A stretch of 64,000 nucleotides of DNA from Terriglobus roseus (GTDB lineage: Bacteria; Acidobacteriota; Terriglobia; Terriglobales; Acidobacteriaceae): NCBI RefSeq assembly GCF_900102185.1, contig NZ_LT629690.1, forward strand, positions 2,294,001 to 2,358,000, written 5' to 3'. The position numbers were made by a program, and so were the translations under genes. Shown here piece by piece: positions 8,850 through 17,979 of this stretch; position 1 is the stretch's first letter, and each line of letters starts with the position of its first letter. Below the pieces are notes generated by a model, which worked only from the letters and a program-made list of their open reading frames with translations, had not been told where the DNA came from and did no database searches.

Positions 8850-10181
8850 TTGCCCAAAATTGATTTCCGACAAATCTTTAACGAATCTTTCGGCATGGTG
8901 CGTCACCTGCTGCGTTGGATTCCCCTTGCCTGCTACGTTGGCATTGCCGCTGGAACAGCATCCGCTATCTTGCTGGCGTCGCTGACCTACGCAACGAATC
9001 TTCGCGAAAGCCATATTTGGCTGATTCTGCTGCTGGCCCCGATGGGCTGGTTGATGGGCCTGATGTATCGCCACTTCGGCAAATCGGTCGAAGGCGGCAA
9101 CAACCTCATCCTGGAACAGATTCACAATCCCAAAGACGTTATCCCCTTCCGCATGACGCCGTTGATCTTGATCGGCACGTTCCTCACCCATGTCTTTGGT
9201 GGCTCTGCAGGCCGCGAAGGAACGGCCGTGCAGACCGGCGCATCCCTTGCCGACCAACTGACGCGTCCGCTGCGTCTATCGCCTCAGAATCGCCGCATCC
9301 TGTTGATGACCGGCGTCAGCGCAGGCTTCGGCTCGGTTTTCGGCACACCGCTGGCAGGCGGCGTCTTCGGCATGGAAGTACTCGCCATCGGAGCCATCGG
9401 CTACGACGCCATTGCCCCCTGCTTTCTGGCGGCCTTTGTAGGCGACCTGGTCACACGCGCATGGGAACCCGTGATCCCTGGCATTCGCCACACGGTATAC
9501 ACCGTTTCCGAAGTGCCCAGCCTCAACGTGCGCACCATCCTCTACGCGTCGATTGCGGGCGTTCTCTTCGGCCTTGTTGCCATGCTCTTCGCGCGGACAA
9601 CCCATGCCATCGCCAGCACCATGCGCCGCCTTATCCACCGCACGGAACTGCGTCCCGTCGTTGGTGGACTGCTGGTTACAGTAACCGTCTTCGGCATCGG
9701 CTATGCACATACCAGCAAGTATCTGGGACTCGGCATTCCTACAATCGTCGCCGCGTTTCACACACACCTGCCGTTTTACGATTTCGCCGCCAAGCTCGTC
9801 TTAACCGCCGTCACGTTGGGTACGGGTTTCAAAGGTGGCGAAGTCACTCCCCTGTTCTTCATCGGCGCCACGATGGGCAATGCTCTGTCCTCGATAATCC
9901 CCCTGCCGTCTTCCCTCCTTGCCGGCATGGGCTTCGTCGCGGTCTTCGCAGGCGCCGCAAACACCCCGTTGGCTTCAACGCTTATGGCCATGGAGCTCTT
10001 CGGAGCCGAAGCAGGTGCTTACGCCGCGATCGCGTGCATCCTCAGCTATCTCTTCTCTGGTCACAACGGTATTTACCATGCCCAGCGCGTGCAGAGCAGC
10101 AAGTACGAGGACGCGCCCGCAGAAGAACTTCCCCTGACTCTCGAAGCCAAACTGCAATCGGAAGAAAGCACCGAAAGATAA
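8850..10181 (+). CDS. CLC-type fluoride/proton antiporter (CLC-F-like)
   Basis: A 443-residue CLC-fold membrane transporter with about 16 hydrophobic segments. The usual GREGP motif reads GGSAGREGTAVQ, keeping the gating Glu. The helix C region reads EGGNNLILEQI where chloride CLCs have GSGIP; loss of that serine motif is typical of the fluoride-exporting CLC-F branch. I place the start at TTG 8850, 4 nt after AGGAGG. The ATG at 8823 lies inside the conserved riboswitch core and would be translated only from aptamer sequence. The fluoride riboswitch upstream supports the substrate. Fluoride export protects enolase and pyrophosphatase. Confidence 0.87.
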   Translation: MPKIDFRQIFNESFGMVRHLLRWIPLACYVGIAAGTASAILLASLTYATNLRESHIWLILLLAPMGWLMGLMYRHFGKSVEGGNNLILEQIHNPKDVIPFRMTPLILIGTFLTHVFGGSAGREGTAVQTGASLADQLTRPLRLSPQNRRILLMTGVSAGFGSVFGTPLAGGVFGMEVLAIGAIGYDAIAPCFLAAFVGDLVTRAWEPVIPGIRHTVYTVSEVPSLNVRTILYASIAGVLFGLVAMLFARTTHAIASTMRRLIHRTELRPVVGGLLVTVTVFGIGYAHTSKYLGLGIPTIVAAFHTHLPFYDFAAKLVLTAVTLGTGFKGGEVTPLFFIGATMGNALSSIIPLPSSLLAGMGFVAVFAGAANTPLASTLMAMELFGAEAGAYAAIACILSYLFSGHNGIYHAQRVQSSKYEDAPAEELPLTLEAKLQSEESTER

Positions 10182-10346
10182 GCCACCGTCGCACAAATGA
10201 AAAGAAATGCACAGGAAAAGGTTCAGACCGAGTGCGCCAACGGCAATCAAACCTGATACACTCAATCTTGTTGTTGGGCAGTTCGGTCTGGTCCTGAAAA
10301 GGAACAAACCTCGAACACCCAGAAACAACAAAGTGTGAACGCACTT

Positions 10347-10424
<78 letters not shown>

Positions 10425-10681
10425 CTAAATCCAATAAATGTAATGGCTTAGTGGCAATAGTGACATCGCTTGAAACCTCAGGGAAGACTCGAGGGACTCA
10501 AGCAAACATTTCCCTACAATCCCTCCACCACCGCTTCTGAGCGTGACGCTTCTCTTTCGCAAATAGCTGGTTGGTATGTTTCGGTGATGCAATGATTCGC
10601 ATGCCTGGGGAGCTGTCGCGTTGGGGTGTGGCGGAGTACCAAATCACATTTGTTACTCCAACCTATTCTGCCGCAGTGGCA
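10425..10681. other. Intergenic stretch after tRNA-Asp, no convincing gene
   Basis: Together with the terminator that follows, about 340 bases lie between tRNA-Asp and the next gene. Small overlapping frames exist on both strands (for example near 10571-10795 and 10514-10714), but they lack ribosome sites and recognisable protein features. I see no repeat or mobile element in it. Confidence 0.6.
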
Positions 10682-10726
10682 CAGAAGAAAAGAGAAATGC
10701 CAACCATCAAACAACTAATGGTTGGC
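10682..10726 (-). terminator. Intrinsic terminator of the winged-helix/propeller gene
   Basis: Inverted repeat GCCAACCAT (10699-10707)/ATGGTTGGC (10718-10726) with a 10-nt loop, 40 nt past the stop of the minus-strand gene. Read on the minus strand the hairpin is followed by a T-rich tract (ATTTCTCTTTTCTTCT). Confidence 0.65.
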
Positions 10727-10765
10727 ACTCACTGCAATCACCACATTTATGTACGCGACCTAAGA

Positions 10766-12871
10766 TCACGAAAGATCGATCGAAATGTCGTATAGCTCAT
10801 TTTCACCAACTGAATAACCGAACAATAGTTCTCCAGAGGGCGTTACTTCCAGAACGCTCGACGAATAATCTTCGTCATAGCGTTCGGGCATTTTCTGCAC
10901 CTCCGTGAGGTTCCCGCCAGCAACGAGATACTTCATAAGTACGTAGCTCCCCTCGCGGGCTTCAATGAAGTAGAGTGCGTCCTTCTTTCGGTCCCACGCT
11001 TGCGCGCCGATCGTGGTGGAAGAAGAAACATCGTGCCAGGTACGCGAAGCCACATCAAACAACTTGAGTTTCGATTGATCGTTCGATACCGCCGATAGAT
11101 AACGGCCATCGGATGACCACTTCGGTGATGACAGTCCCGATCCTCCAGGAAGCGCCTCTACTTTCTGGTCCCCAAGTGTCAATGTGAAGATTGCACTTTC
11201 CAGGCGATTGCCACCTGACTGCGACTCGAATGCAACCGTCTCGCCCGATGGTGAGTAGGCAATCTGTCTCACATCTCGTATTGCTGCGACTGTGGTCCGT
11301 GCGCCTCCTCCCGCTGCATTCACGCGACCAATCGTGTTCTCACCGTTTCGTTCTCTGACATAGATGAGGGTACGATCGTCCGCAGACCATTGTGGAAATT
11401 TCGCGAACTCGCCTGGGGCTGAGAGTTGAATTCGCTCACTTCCATCAAGCCTGCTCTTCCAGAGGCTTCCTTCCGGGTGCAAGGTATAAGCAATCCACTC
11501 ACCGTCATGCGACACACTCAACGACGACACCGAAAGATCTCGAAGTAACGGTTCGCAGTTATGACTCAACATAGTGAGATAGAGTCGGCTCTGCACACCC
11601 ATCGCATAAAGATGACGCAGATCTGGACTCAGCATGGGTGATCGCCAGAAATCAACTGGGCCTGCTGCAATCTCCCAAGGATCACCCGTGCTTTTCCATC
11701 GAAATAACTTCTCGCGTCTAGCCCAGACTGAAGAAGAACTTTCACCGTCGACGACATAGACGAAGTACTTACCGTCGGAACTCCATGAGCCACAGCAAGC
11801 ATGATGCTCATGAGGATCACCTTTTAGGACCGGAGTAACATTACGGTCGGCTAGGTCCACCTCATACAGGCTCTTTTGCTCATTTGCCTCATGGACTGAG
11901 AAGCGCACCGATTTCCCATCCGGCGACCAAGATGGCCAAAAGGGTGTACCTGCAGGACTCGCAAGTACTGAAGCATCCTGACCATCACTATTCGCCAGCA
12001 TGACCCGTTGCTGGGACACATACACGACTTGTGTACCGTCTGGTGACCACGAAGCTGATCGACCAAACAATTCAGCAACTGATTGAGATGGGTGTCCCTG
12101 AAGGGTTACCGCGGTGATGGGACCATCCCGATCGTCTCTGGAGACAAGTGCTTCTGCCCGCGACGAACGAACCGCCGAAATATACCCATTTGTCGCATTC
12201 AGAGGAGCTGCCGCTATGGTTCCACCATCGACTGAGACAGAAGCCAGATAGGATTTCTTGCCACGGAGCTCAGTAAAAACGAGCATGCCTTTGTCGAGAA
12301 TCAAAGGCGCCCTGCTGATCTTAGTAAATCCATCTCGTGTGAGCTTCGTCACCGAGCGAAGGCTTTCTCTCTGGTTATAAACATTTCCAAAAATAGGAAC
12401 CACGGCAAAAACGAATACAGCAATCAGTCCAATAAACAATGACGACTTTACAGTCACAACCTGGTGTGAAGTTTGACTAGGCCGTGCGCCAACGAAATCT
12501 TCTCTCAACTTATCGAGAACATCAGATTCCGAGTTTGAGGTGGATAGGGAGTTACCCTGGGTTAGGGCCCCCAGGGATATACGGTACCCCTTCTTGGGTA
12601 CTGTCTCTATGTACTCGCGGCCGTTCGGTAGCTTACCGAGAGCCTTGCGCAACATGAAGATTGTTTGTGTAAGGTTGTGCTCTTCAACGACGACGCCCTT
12701 CCAAACAGTATCCAGAAATTCTTCCCTGCTTACTGTCTTTCCATTGGCTTGTAAGAGCAGCGACAACGCCTCTCGCTGGCGTTGAGGCATATCAATTATC
12801 TCAATCCCACGCATGACAACCATTTGGTTGGGCTCAAACGTGTACTCACCAAAATGCAGTATCTGCTTCAT
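10766..12871 (-). CDS. Winged-helix DNA-binding, transmembrane, TolB-like propeller protein
   Basis: A 701-residue CadC/ToxR-like regulator. Residues 1-105 form an OmpR/PhoB-type winged helix (LHFGEYTFEPNQ, RQREALSLLLQANG, NLTQTIFMLRKALG, TVPKKGYRI). A single membrane helix follows at about 145-168. The rest is a periplasmic beta-propeller with repeated WSPDG/WSSDGKY blades of the TolB/WD40-like PD40 type. The layout fits a membrane-bound sensor that binds DNA directly, without a kinase. Such proteins are numerous in Acidobacteriota. The ligand and targets are unknown. The start at 12871 has an AAGG-type ribosome site. Confidence 0.85.
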   Translation of the reverse strand: MKQILHFGEYTFEPNQMVVMRGIEIIDMPQRQREALSLLLQANGKTVSREEFLDTVWKGVVVEEHNLTQTIFMLRKALGKLPNGREYIETVPKKGYRISLGALTQGNSLSTSNSESDVLDKLREDFVGARPSQTSHQVVTVKSSLFIGLIAVFVFAVVPIFGNVYNQRESLRSVTKLTRDGFTKISRAPLILDKGMLVFTELRGKKSYLASVSVDGGTIAAAPLNATNGYISAVRSSRAEALVSRDDRDGPITAVTLQGHPSQSVAELFGRSASWSPDGTQVVYVSQQRVMLANSDGQDASVLASPAGTPFWPSWSPDGKSVRFSVHEANEQKSLYEVDLADRNVTPVLKGDPHEHHACCGSWSSDGKYFVYVVDGESSSSVWARREKLFRWKSTGDPWEIAAGPVDFWRSPMLSPDLRHLYAMGVQSRLYLTMLSHNCEPLLRDLSVSSLSVSHDGEWIAYTLHPEGSLWKSRLDGSERIQLSAPGEFAKFPQWSADDRTLIYVRERNGENTIGRVNAAGGGARTTVAAIRDVRQIAYSPSGETVAFESQSGGNRLESAIFTLTLGDQKVEALPGGSGLSSPKWSSDGRYLSAVSNDQSKLKLFDVASRTWHDVSSSTTIGAQAWDRKKDALYFIEAREGSYVLMKYLVAGGNLTEVQKMPERYDEDYSSSVLEVTPSGELLFGYSVGENELYDISIDLS

Positions 12872-13017
12872 ATAAAGGACCTTGGAGAAAATCCGTTAAT
12901 TTTGATCCGCCTCAACCGTTCTTTTGAGGACTTCCGTCGCGCTAAGTCTTAACGTGATGAAGTTCCCAGAATTACGAAGCCGCGGCTCAATCTCAACGGT
13001 GGAGAATTCTGTTCTTC

Positions 13018-13038
13018 GAGGGCTCAAACCCTCTTTTT
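13018..13038 (+). terminator. Terminator-like hairpin in front of a small ORF
   Basis: GAGGG (13018-13022)/CCCTC (13029-13033) with a 6-nt loop and then five T. It ends 20 nt before the ATG of the 103-residue ORF, so it may be a leader attenuator or may end a short upstream transcript. The stem is only 5 bp. Confidence 0.4.
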
Positions 13039-13058
13039 ACTCTTAGGAGTGCTTTTCT

Positions 13059-13370
13059 ATGTCTGCCAGTAAAGTGTTCCATCTGCTTGTTGCGAGTGAC
13101 TTGCGTACTGATCCCCGACTCTCCGGCCGGGCTTTAGTTTTGTTTCATTACCTTCTGATGGTCTTCGCGACCTTGTTAGGTCTTACAACGCTGTCTCGAT
13201 TCCGGACGGTATTTGCAATTGCGACGCCCAGAACTTTGTCAGCGGTTGTATCAGTGCTCGTTCAACTTCTATCCCTCACATCACTCAATGTATGGCTGCA
13301 CGGCGCTAGTTCCGTTTTCCCAGGGAACCTTGCCGTAAGTCTTGAGTCGCGAAGTCACGTTCACGCATAG
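13059..13370 (+). CDS. Small hydrophobic protein of unknown function
   Basis: 103 codons starting at ATG 13059, with AGGAG about 9 nt upstream (TTAGGAGTGC). The sequence has two or three hydrophobic stretches (LVLFHYLLMVFATLLGL, TLSAVVSVLVQLLSL), so it may be a small membrane protein. I do not recognise a family. It lies between the divergent propeller regulator and the sigma-54 activator, behind the hairpin at 13018. The good ribosome site favours a real gene, but it could be spurious. Confidence 0.4.
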   Translation: MSASKVFHLLVASDLRTDPRLSGRALVLFHYLLMVFATLLGLTTLSRFRTVFAIATPRTLSAVVSVLVQLLSLTSLNVWLHGASSVFPGNLAVSLESRSHVHA

Positions 13371-13497
13371 GAAGCTCACGCTTTCTACGACCGAAATCAG
13401 GGGGATTATCGAAACGTTCTAACGATACTCCTAAAAATTGATTTTCCATAGCTATTTCGTATCTCCGCGACATATAGGCCCCAAGGACCTCAAAACT

Positions 13498-14964
13498 ATG
13501 CTTCGTACACGCACAGTCGCTCTTATCAGCCCCTCTACTCCCTTCCTTCAAGCCGCTGTAACTGCCATGACCTTTGAAGGTCATGATGTAGTCGCGTTCG
13601 AAGCGCTCACAGAAGCGCTCAGCGCTATCCACAATAGATCGTTTGATGCAGTTGTCATCGATGTATCTGCCCGCCCACCGCGAGATCAACGGTCATTAGC
13701 AAATATTGTCAGGCTCGTAGGAAAAGATAGGATCTGGATTGCTCTCCCACTAGGCGTAAGCCCGTGGGCATCAGATGCCGAGCAATTAGGAATTCAACAT
13801 ACACTTGGCGTTCCGCTTCGTCCTACTGAACTTGAAGAAGTATTGACCTATCTTCAAGAGCTTCCAGTTTCGCCAAGCTCCTACGATGCTGAGCCTGCAC
13901 AATCGCGGCCTGTACATATTGAAGATCTTCCGAATAACCGCTATTTTCTTGCCGCCAGCCCGGCAATGATGCGGATCTATGAGAATATCCGCCTGCTGGC
14001 TCAAGTTGACGCACCTGTACTTATCTTGGGTGAGAGTGGCGTAGGAAAAGACGTTATCGCCAATCTTCTCCACAAGCATTCGCGTCGTGCGGCACATCCA
14101 TTCTGCTCAGTAAATTGTGCAGCTCTGCCTCCTGACCTACTTGAGAGCGAGCTTTTTGGTTACGAAGCGGGAGCCTTTACAGGTGCCGTGAAGGCAAAGC
14201 CTGGCCGGTTCGAACAGGCTGATAAAGGGACATTGCTACTGGACGAAATTGGCGAAATGAGCGCGCCAATGCAGGCGAAACTGCTGCATGTACTCCAGGA
14301 TGGTCGCTATTCTCGCCTGGGCGCACGTACGGTATCAACAGCTGACGTCCGTGTTATCGCCGCAACCAATGTCAATATTGACAGTGCAATCGCAGACAAG
14401 TTATTCCGCGAAGATCTTTATTACCGCATCAGCACCTTCACCATCCAGGTGCCACCGCTGCGTGAACGGCGTGAAGAAATACCATATTTGATTGAGGAAA
14501 TGGTGAAGCGGCAAGCAATGGCGTTCCATCAGGACCCGGTTTATATCTCGCCCCGCATGATGTCTATATTGCAGGAATATGAATGGCCCGGTAACTTGCG
14601 CGAACTAGGTAATGCAGTTATTCGCATGCAGGTATTAAAAGGACAAGAGTCTTCGATCTCCGACATCGAGGCTAAGGTCCTGGGTAAGGTGGCGAAGGTT
14701 CCATCGTGTGGAAAAGATGCTCCTGAGCCTGAAGTGAGCGTGAACGAAATGCGTTCAATCGTGCGGAATTTCAAGGATCAGACAGAAAGCCGCTTGATCC
14801 AACAGGCTCTGGAAGAGGCTCGCTGGAATCGCCGGCAGGCAGCTCTGGCTCTGCGGATCAGCTATCGCACCTTGTTGTATAAAATCGAGCACTACCGCTT
14901 GAAAGAAACCCGCCTACCTATTCGTTATGACATGCAGGGTGGCGGATCTTCGCTTCCGGTCTAA
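13498..14964 (+). CDS. Sigma-54-dependent transcriptional activator, degenerate receiver
   Basis: A 488-residue NtrC-family activator. Residues 1-115 look like a receiver domain, but the acidic pair normally after the first strand is replaced (VALISPST), while an Asp is kept in VVIDVSARPP, so phosphorylation is doubtful. The AAA+ domain has GESGVGKD (Walker A, about 177), the sigma-54 contact loop GAFTGA (about 225), LLLDEIGEM (Walker B) and ATNVNID. A Fis-type helix-turn-helix is at the C-terminus (NRRQAALALRISYRTLLYKI). ATG 13498 is preferred; TTG 13438 has no ribosome site. The position beside the EPS genes and their -24/-12 sites suggests it controls them (inference). Confidence 0.9.
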   Translation: MLRTRTVALISPSTPFLQAAVTAMTFEGHDVVAFEALTEALSAIHNRSFDAVVIDVSARPPRDQRSLANIVRLVGKDRIWIALPLGVSPWASDAEQLGIQHTLGVPLRPTELEEVLTYLQELPVSPSSYDAEPAQSRPVHIEDLPNNRYFLAASPAMMRIYENIRLLAQVDAPVLILGESGVGKDVIANLLHKHSRRAAHPFCSVNCAALPPDLLESELFGYEAGAFTGAVKAKPGRFEQADKGTLLLDEIGEMSAPMQAKLLHVLQDGRYSRLGARTVSTADVRVIAATNVNIDSAIADKLFREDLYYRISTFTIQVPPLRERREEIPYLIEEMVKRQAMAFHQDPVYISPRMMSILQEYEWPGNLRELGNAVIRMQVLKGQESSISDIEAKVLGKVAKVPSCGKDAPEPEVSVNEMRSIVRNFKDQTESRLIQQALEEARWNRRQAALALRISYRTLLYKIEHYRLKETRLPIRYDMQGGGSSLPV

Positions 14965-14975
14965 GGTAACCATTA

Positions 14976-15012
14976 AAGGCTCCCCAAGGTAACTTGGGGA
15001 GCCTTATTACTT
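14976..15012 (+). terminator. Intrinsic terminator of the sigma-54 activator gene
   Basis: A 13-bp perfect stem AAGGCTCCCCAAG (14976-14988)/CTTGGGGAGCCTT (14993-15005) with loop GTAA, followed by ATTACTT. It lies 11 nt after the stop codon. Confidence 0.85.
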
Positions 15013-15020
15013 GGGACTAA

Positions 15021-15058
15021 CATAAGAAAGGAGAGGTTACCCTCTCCTTTTTCTTATG
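15021..15058 (-). terminator. Terminator at the end of the minus-strand sugar operon
   Basis: Long inverted repeat CATAAGAAAGGAGAGG/CCTCTCCTTTTTCTTATG with a 2-nt bulge and loop TTAC. It overlaps the TAA stop of the SDR epimerase and lies tail to tail with the previous terminator, so it may work in both directions. Confidence 0.75.
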
Positions 15059-16049
15059 CATTAACCAATGCTTCCTTCCTTATCTGTTCCTTCTGCCATT
15101 CGATAGTACGAACAAGCCCCTCTTCCAACTGCACAGAGGCGCGGAATCCTAACAGCCGTTCTGCCTTCCGAATATCTGGAACGCGCCGCAGGACATCCTC
15201 ATACTTACGACCGGCGATCGCATCGTAAGGAATCATGTTGATCTTGGGCTCGCCTGGCTTGCCGCACAACCGGTGGATTTCACGGGCCAAATCAAGAATC
15301 GTTATCTCTCGGTTATTACCGATGTTAACAATCTCAAGATTCGCCGTGGTCGCTTCGGCCGCCGCAACGATGCCACGTGACGTGTCTTCCACAAATGTGA
15401 AGGAACGCGTCTGCATGCCGTCGCCGTGAATCGGAATAACTTCATCATTCAGAATCGCGTTGATGAAGACCGACTGCGGACCACCCCACCATGTCAGATT
15501 TTGGCGTGGGCCATACGAACCAAAGATGCGAAGAACTGTGGCATAAATGCCTGCCTCTTCTGCCATCGCAAGCACCAGATGTTCATCGAACATCTTCGAT
15601 GCCGCGTATGCCCAGCGAGCTACTGTTGCTGGTCCCAGGACACAGTTTCCATCTTCTGCAAACGGAACGTCAGGGCTCTTACCGTATACATCGGACGTGG
15701 AAGTAATGGTGAAGCGTGCACCGCTCTCAATCGCAACCTGCAGCGCATTCTGCGTGCCGATGGAGTTAACGAGCAGTGTCTTCTTTGGGTTTTCGTAGCG
15801 TGGAATCTTGTAAGCGGCAAGGTGGATAACACTGTCAACCTTACCAGCTGCCTCTCGCAGAGCTGGAAGATCACATACGTCAACTGCGTGAAACTCGAAA
15901 GAGGAATGCGACGAGGCCGCTTCGAGATTGCGCATATGACCGTGTGACAGGTCGTCGACTGCGATTACGTGGTAGCCCTTTGCGAGCATCCTATCCGTCA
16001 CGTGGGAACCCAGGAATCCTGCTGCTCCCGTAATAAGTACTCTCTTCAT
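15054..16049 (-). CDS. NAD-dependent epimerase/dehydratase (extended SDR)
   Basis: A 331-residue nucleotide-sugar enzyme. The Rossmann motif is TGAAGFLGSH, the active-site pair is in YAASKMFDE (YxxxK), and SFTFVEDTSRG is the usual extended-SDR block. It is closest in type to UDP-glucose/UDP-GlcNAc 4-epimerases and related dehydratases; the exact substrate is not readable. It is the last gene of the minus-strand operon and its start overlaps the preceding stop (ATGA). A second, WbpP-like epimerase lies at 56426. Confidence 0.82.
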   Translation of the reverse strand: MKRVLITGAAGFLGSHVTDRMLAKGYHVIAVDDLSHGHMRNLEAASSHSSFEFHAVDVCDLPALREAAGKVDSVIHLAAYKIPRYENPKKTLLVNSIGTQNALQVAIESGARFTITSTSDVYGKSPDVPFAEDGNCVLGPATVARWAYAASKMFDEHLVLAMAEEAGIYATVLRIFGSYGPRQNLTWWGGPQSVFINAILNDEVIPIHGDGMQTRSFTFVEDTSRGIVAAAEATTANLEIVNIGNNREITILDLAREIHRLCGKPGEPKINMIPYDAIAGRKYEDVLRRVPDIRKAERLLGFRASVQLEEGLVRTIEWQKEQIRKEALVNA

Positions 16050-17152
16050 GCTGCCCTCACCATTTCTACGATTTGATCGACACTACGTTTGCGGGCAAGC
16101 CCGCCTCCGAATAAGTCGAGATTGCGTGGTTCGGCCGATGGACCGTTATGCACAAGTGCATTTGCCGCCTGGATAATCGGTTCACGATCACTGCCCACGA
16201 GCATGTTCCACCCGCCATGCAGAGTCTCGCGCCATTCAGTTTCTTCACGAAGCGTGAGACATGGAACCCCCGTGAAATACGCTTCTTTCTGCAGTCCACC
16301 CGAATCTGTCATGACGAAGCGTGCATTCCGCTGCAACGCAAGCATCTCGAGATAGCCAACAGGTTCGACAACGTGCACATGACTTCCAAGAAAGACTGAG
16401 CTATCGCTCTGTGCCAGGCGATTCCGAAGACGCGGATGCATCGGAAAAACAATCGGAATATCGATCTGACGAAACGCACTCAAAATCGAAGAGAGCTTCG
16501 CACTATCGTCGGTCATTTCTGCCCGATGCAGCGTGACCAACGCGTATCCACCGTTTTTTACCGGAAGATCGCGCAGCGTCGCGGCTTCGCGGTGAAGATT
16601 GCCAAACTGTTCAACGGCATCCAACATGATGTCGCCCACAAATACGGCACGATCGCCTAGCCCTTCCAGACGGAGTTGCTCTACTGCAGCATGTGTCGGG
16701 CAAAGGAGCAGATCGGATACCTGATCTGTAACGATGCGATTGATTTCTTCCTGCATGACGCGATTAAAGCTGCGTAACCCGGCTTCGAGATGGATGAGCG
16801 GAATATGCAACTTCGCTGCTGCGAGAGCAGATGCGATTGTCGAGTTCGTATCTCCATAGGCAATCACCGCATCCGGCTTCCAGCTGATCATCTCTGCTTC
16901 AATACCAGCGAGCATGATCGCCGTCTGCAGCCCCGGCGTATGTGCCGGAGTGTTCCTCAGCACCTGCGGTTTTGGCATGCCGAGCTCACTGAAGAAAATG
17001 TCGGACATACCGGGATCACGATGCTGCCCCGTGTGAAGCAGACGATGATCAATCGGAGAAGAGGCGTATTGATTGAACTCTTCAATCGCCTTCGACATGA
17101 TGGCCATCTTGACGAACTGAGGTCTCGTGCCACCAACAGAAAGAAGCTTCAT
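16046..17152 (-). CDS. wecB: UDP-GlcNAc 2-epimerase, non-hydrolysing type (WecB/WbpI family)
   Basis: A 368-residue enzyme with the family landmarks GGTRPQFVK, HTGQH, AYGDTNST, HLEAGLRS followed by EEINRIVTD, and TDSGGLQKEA near the C-terminus. It interconverts UDP-GlcNAc and UDP-ManNAc, or epimerises the 2,3-diacetamido uronic acid in the WbpI variant. Acetyltransferase and dehydrogenase genes in the same operon leave both options open: UDP-ManNAcA by WecB/WecC logic, or UDP-ManNAc(3NAc)A by Wbp logic. The start shares one base with the upstream stop (TAATG). Confidence 0.88.
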   Translation of the reverse strand: MKLLSVGGTRPQFVKMAIMSKAIEEFNQYASSPIDHRLLHTGQHRDPGMSDIFFSELGMPKPQVLRNTPAHTPGLQTAIMLAGIEAEMISWKPDAVIAYGDTNSTIASALAAAKLHIPLIHLEAGLRSFNRVMQEEINRIVTDQVSDLLLCPTHAAVEQLRLEGLGDRAVFVGDIMLDAVEQFGNLHREAATLRDLPVKNGGYALVTLHRAEMTDDSAKLSSILSAFRQIDIPIVFPMHPRLRNRLAQSDSSVFLGSHVHVVEPVGYLEMLALQRNARFVMTDSGGLQKEAYFTGVPCLTLREETEWRETLHGGWNMLVGSDREPIIQAANALVHNGPSAEPRNLDLFGGGLARKRSVDQIVEMVRAA

Positions 17153-17949
17153 TAGTTGACTCCCGTCTTCTTGTCTGTGGAGGGTTGGAGCTTCTGTTCA
17201 TCAGGTACTGGTCGGATGGCGCGTGCAGGAGATCCCATAACCACCATGCCGGAAGGCACGTCGCGCGTTACAACAGATCCAGCAGCAACAAGTGCGTCTT
17301 CTCCAATGGTGATGCCCGGCAATACTGTGGAATTCGCAGCGATGCGAGCACCGCGCTGCATCGTTACACCACCAAAGTGTTTGAAGCGTTCCTGTGTGCG
17401 TCCGACGAAATTGTCATTCGTGAATGTCACTTCAGGCGCAACGAAGCAAAGGTCACCGATCTTCGATTTCGCTGTGATGTACGCGCCGGTTTCAATCTTG
17501 CAACACCGGCCAATTGTCACTTCATTTTCCACGGCCACACCACGACCAATAATCGTGAGCTCGCCGATGCTGGTATCTTCTCTAACGCTTGCAAAGTCTG
17601 CGATCAGCACACCGTCATGAACGATGGATCCGGTATAGATAACTGCGTTACTCCCGACCAGGCATCCGTTTCCAATGAAGGTAGGCATCAGCTCACGAAT
17701 GTTTGTCGTCGCGCTTGCCTTTGACTTCATCGGCTTCTTTCCGATGACAACACCGTCATCGATGCGGACATCCTTGCCGATGGTGATGTGGCTATGCAGG
17801 ACAACATGGTTTCCAATGACCGTCCCTTCGCCAATGCTGACCCCTTGACCAACAACAACGTGTTTGCCGAAGCTCACGTCGGGATATTGGCGGTTTCTGT
17901 CTTGCTCTTCCATAAGAGTGTTTTCAGAAACAACAAACTCTGTTTTCAT
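17152..17949 (-). CDS. Left-handed beta-helix N-acetyltransferase (WbpD/WlbB-like)
   Basis: A 265-residue hexapeptide-repeat protein with about ten isoleucine-patch turns (for example GEGTVIGNHVVL, IGDLCFVAPEVTFTNDNF) and the C-terminal VTRDVPSGMVVMGSPARAI block shared by sugar acetyltransferases. The TFTNDNF loop resembles WlbB/WbpD enzymes, which acetylate the 3-amino group of UDP-GlcNAc(3N)A. It lies between a GT2 and a UDP-GlcNAc 2-epimerase gene in a nucleotide-sugar operon. A shorter start at an internal Met (residue 13) is possible. Confidence 0.8.
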   Translation of the reverse strand: MKTEFVVSENTLMEEQDRNRQYPDVSFGKHVVVGQGVSIGEGTVIGNHVVLHSHITIGKDVRIDDGVVIGKKPMKSKASATTNIRELMPTFIGNGCLVGSNAVIYTGSIVHDGVLIADFASVREDTSIGELTIIGRGVAVENEVTIGRCCKIETGAYITAKSKIGDLCFVAPEVTFTNDNFVGRTQERFKHFGGVTMQRGARIAANSTVLPGITIGEDALVAAGSVVTRDVPSGMVVMGSPARAIRPVPDEQKLQPSTDKKTGVN

Positions 17950-17979
17950 AGCTCTTTGTCACCCCTCGGATGCCGCCAG

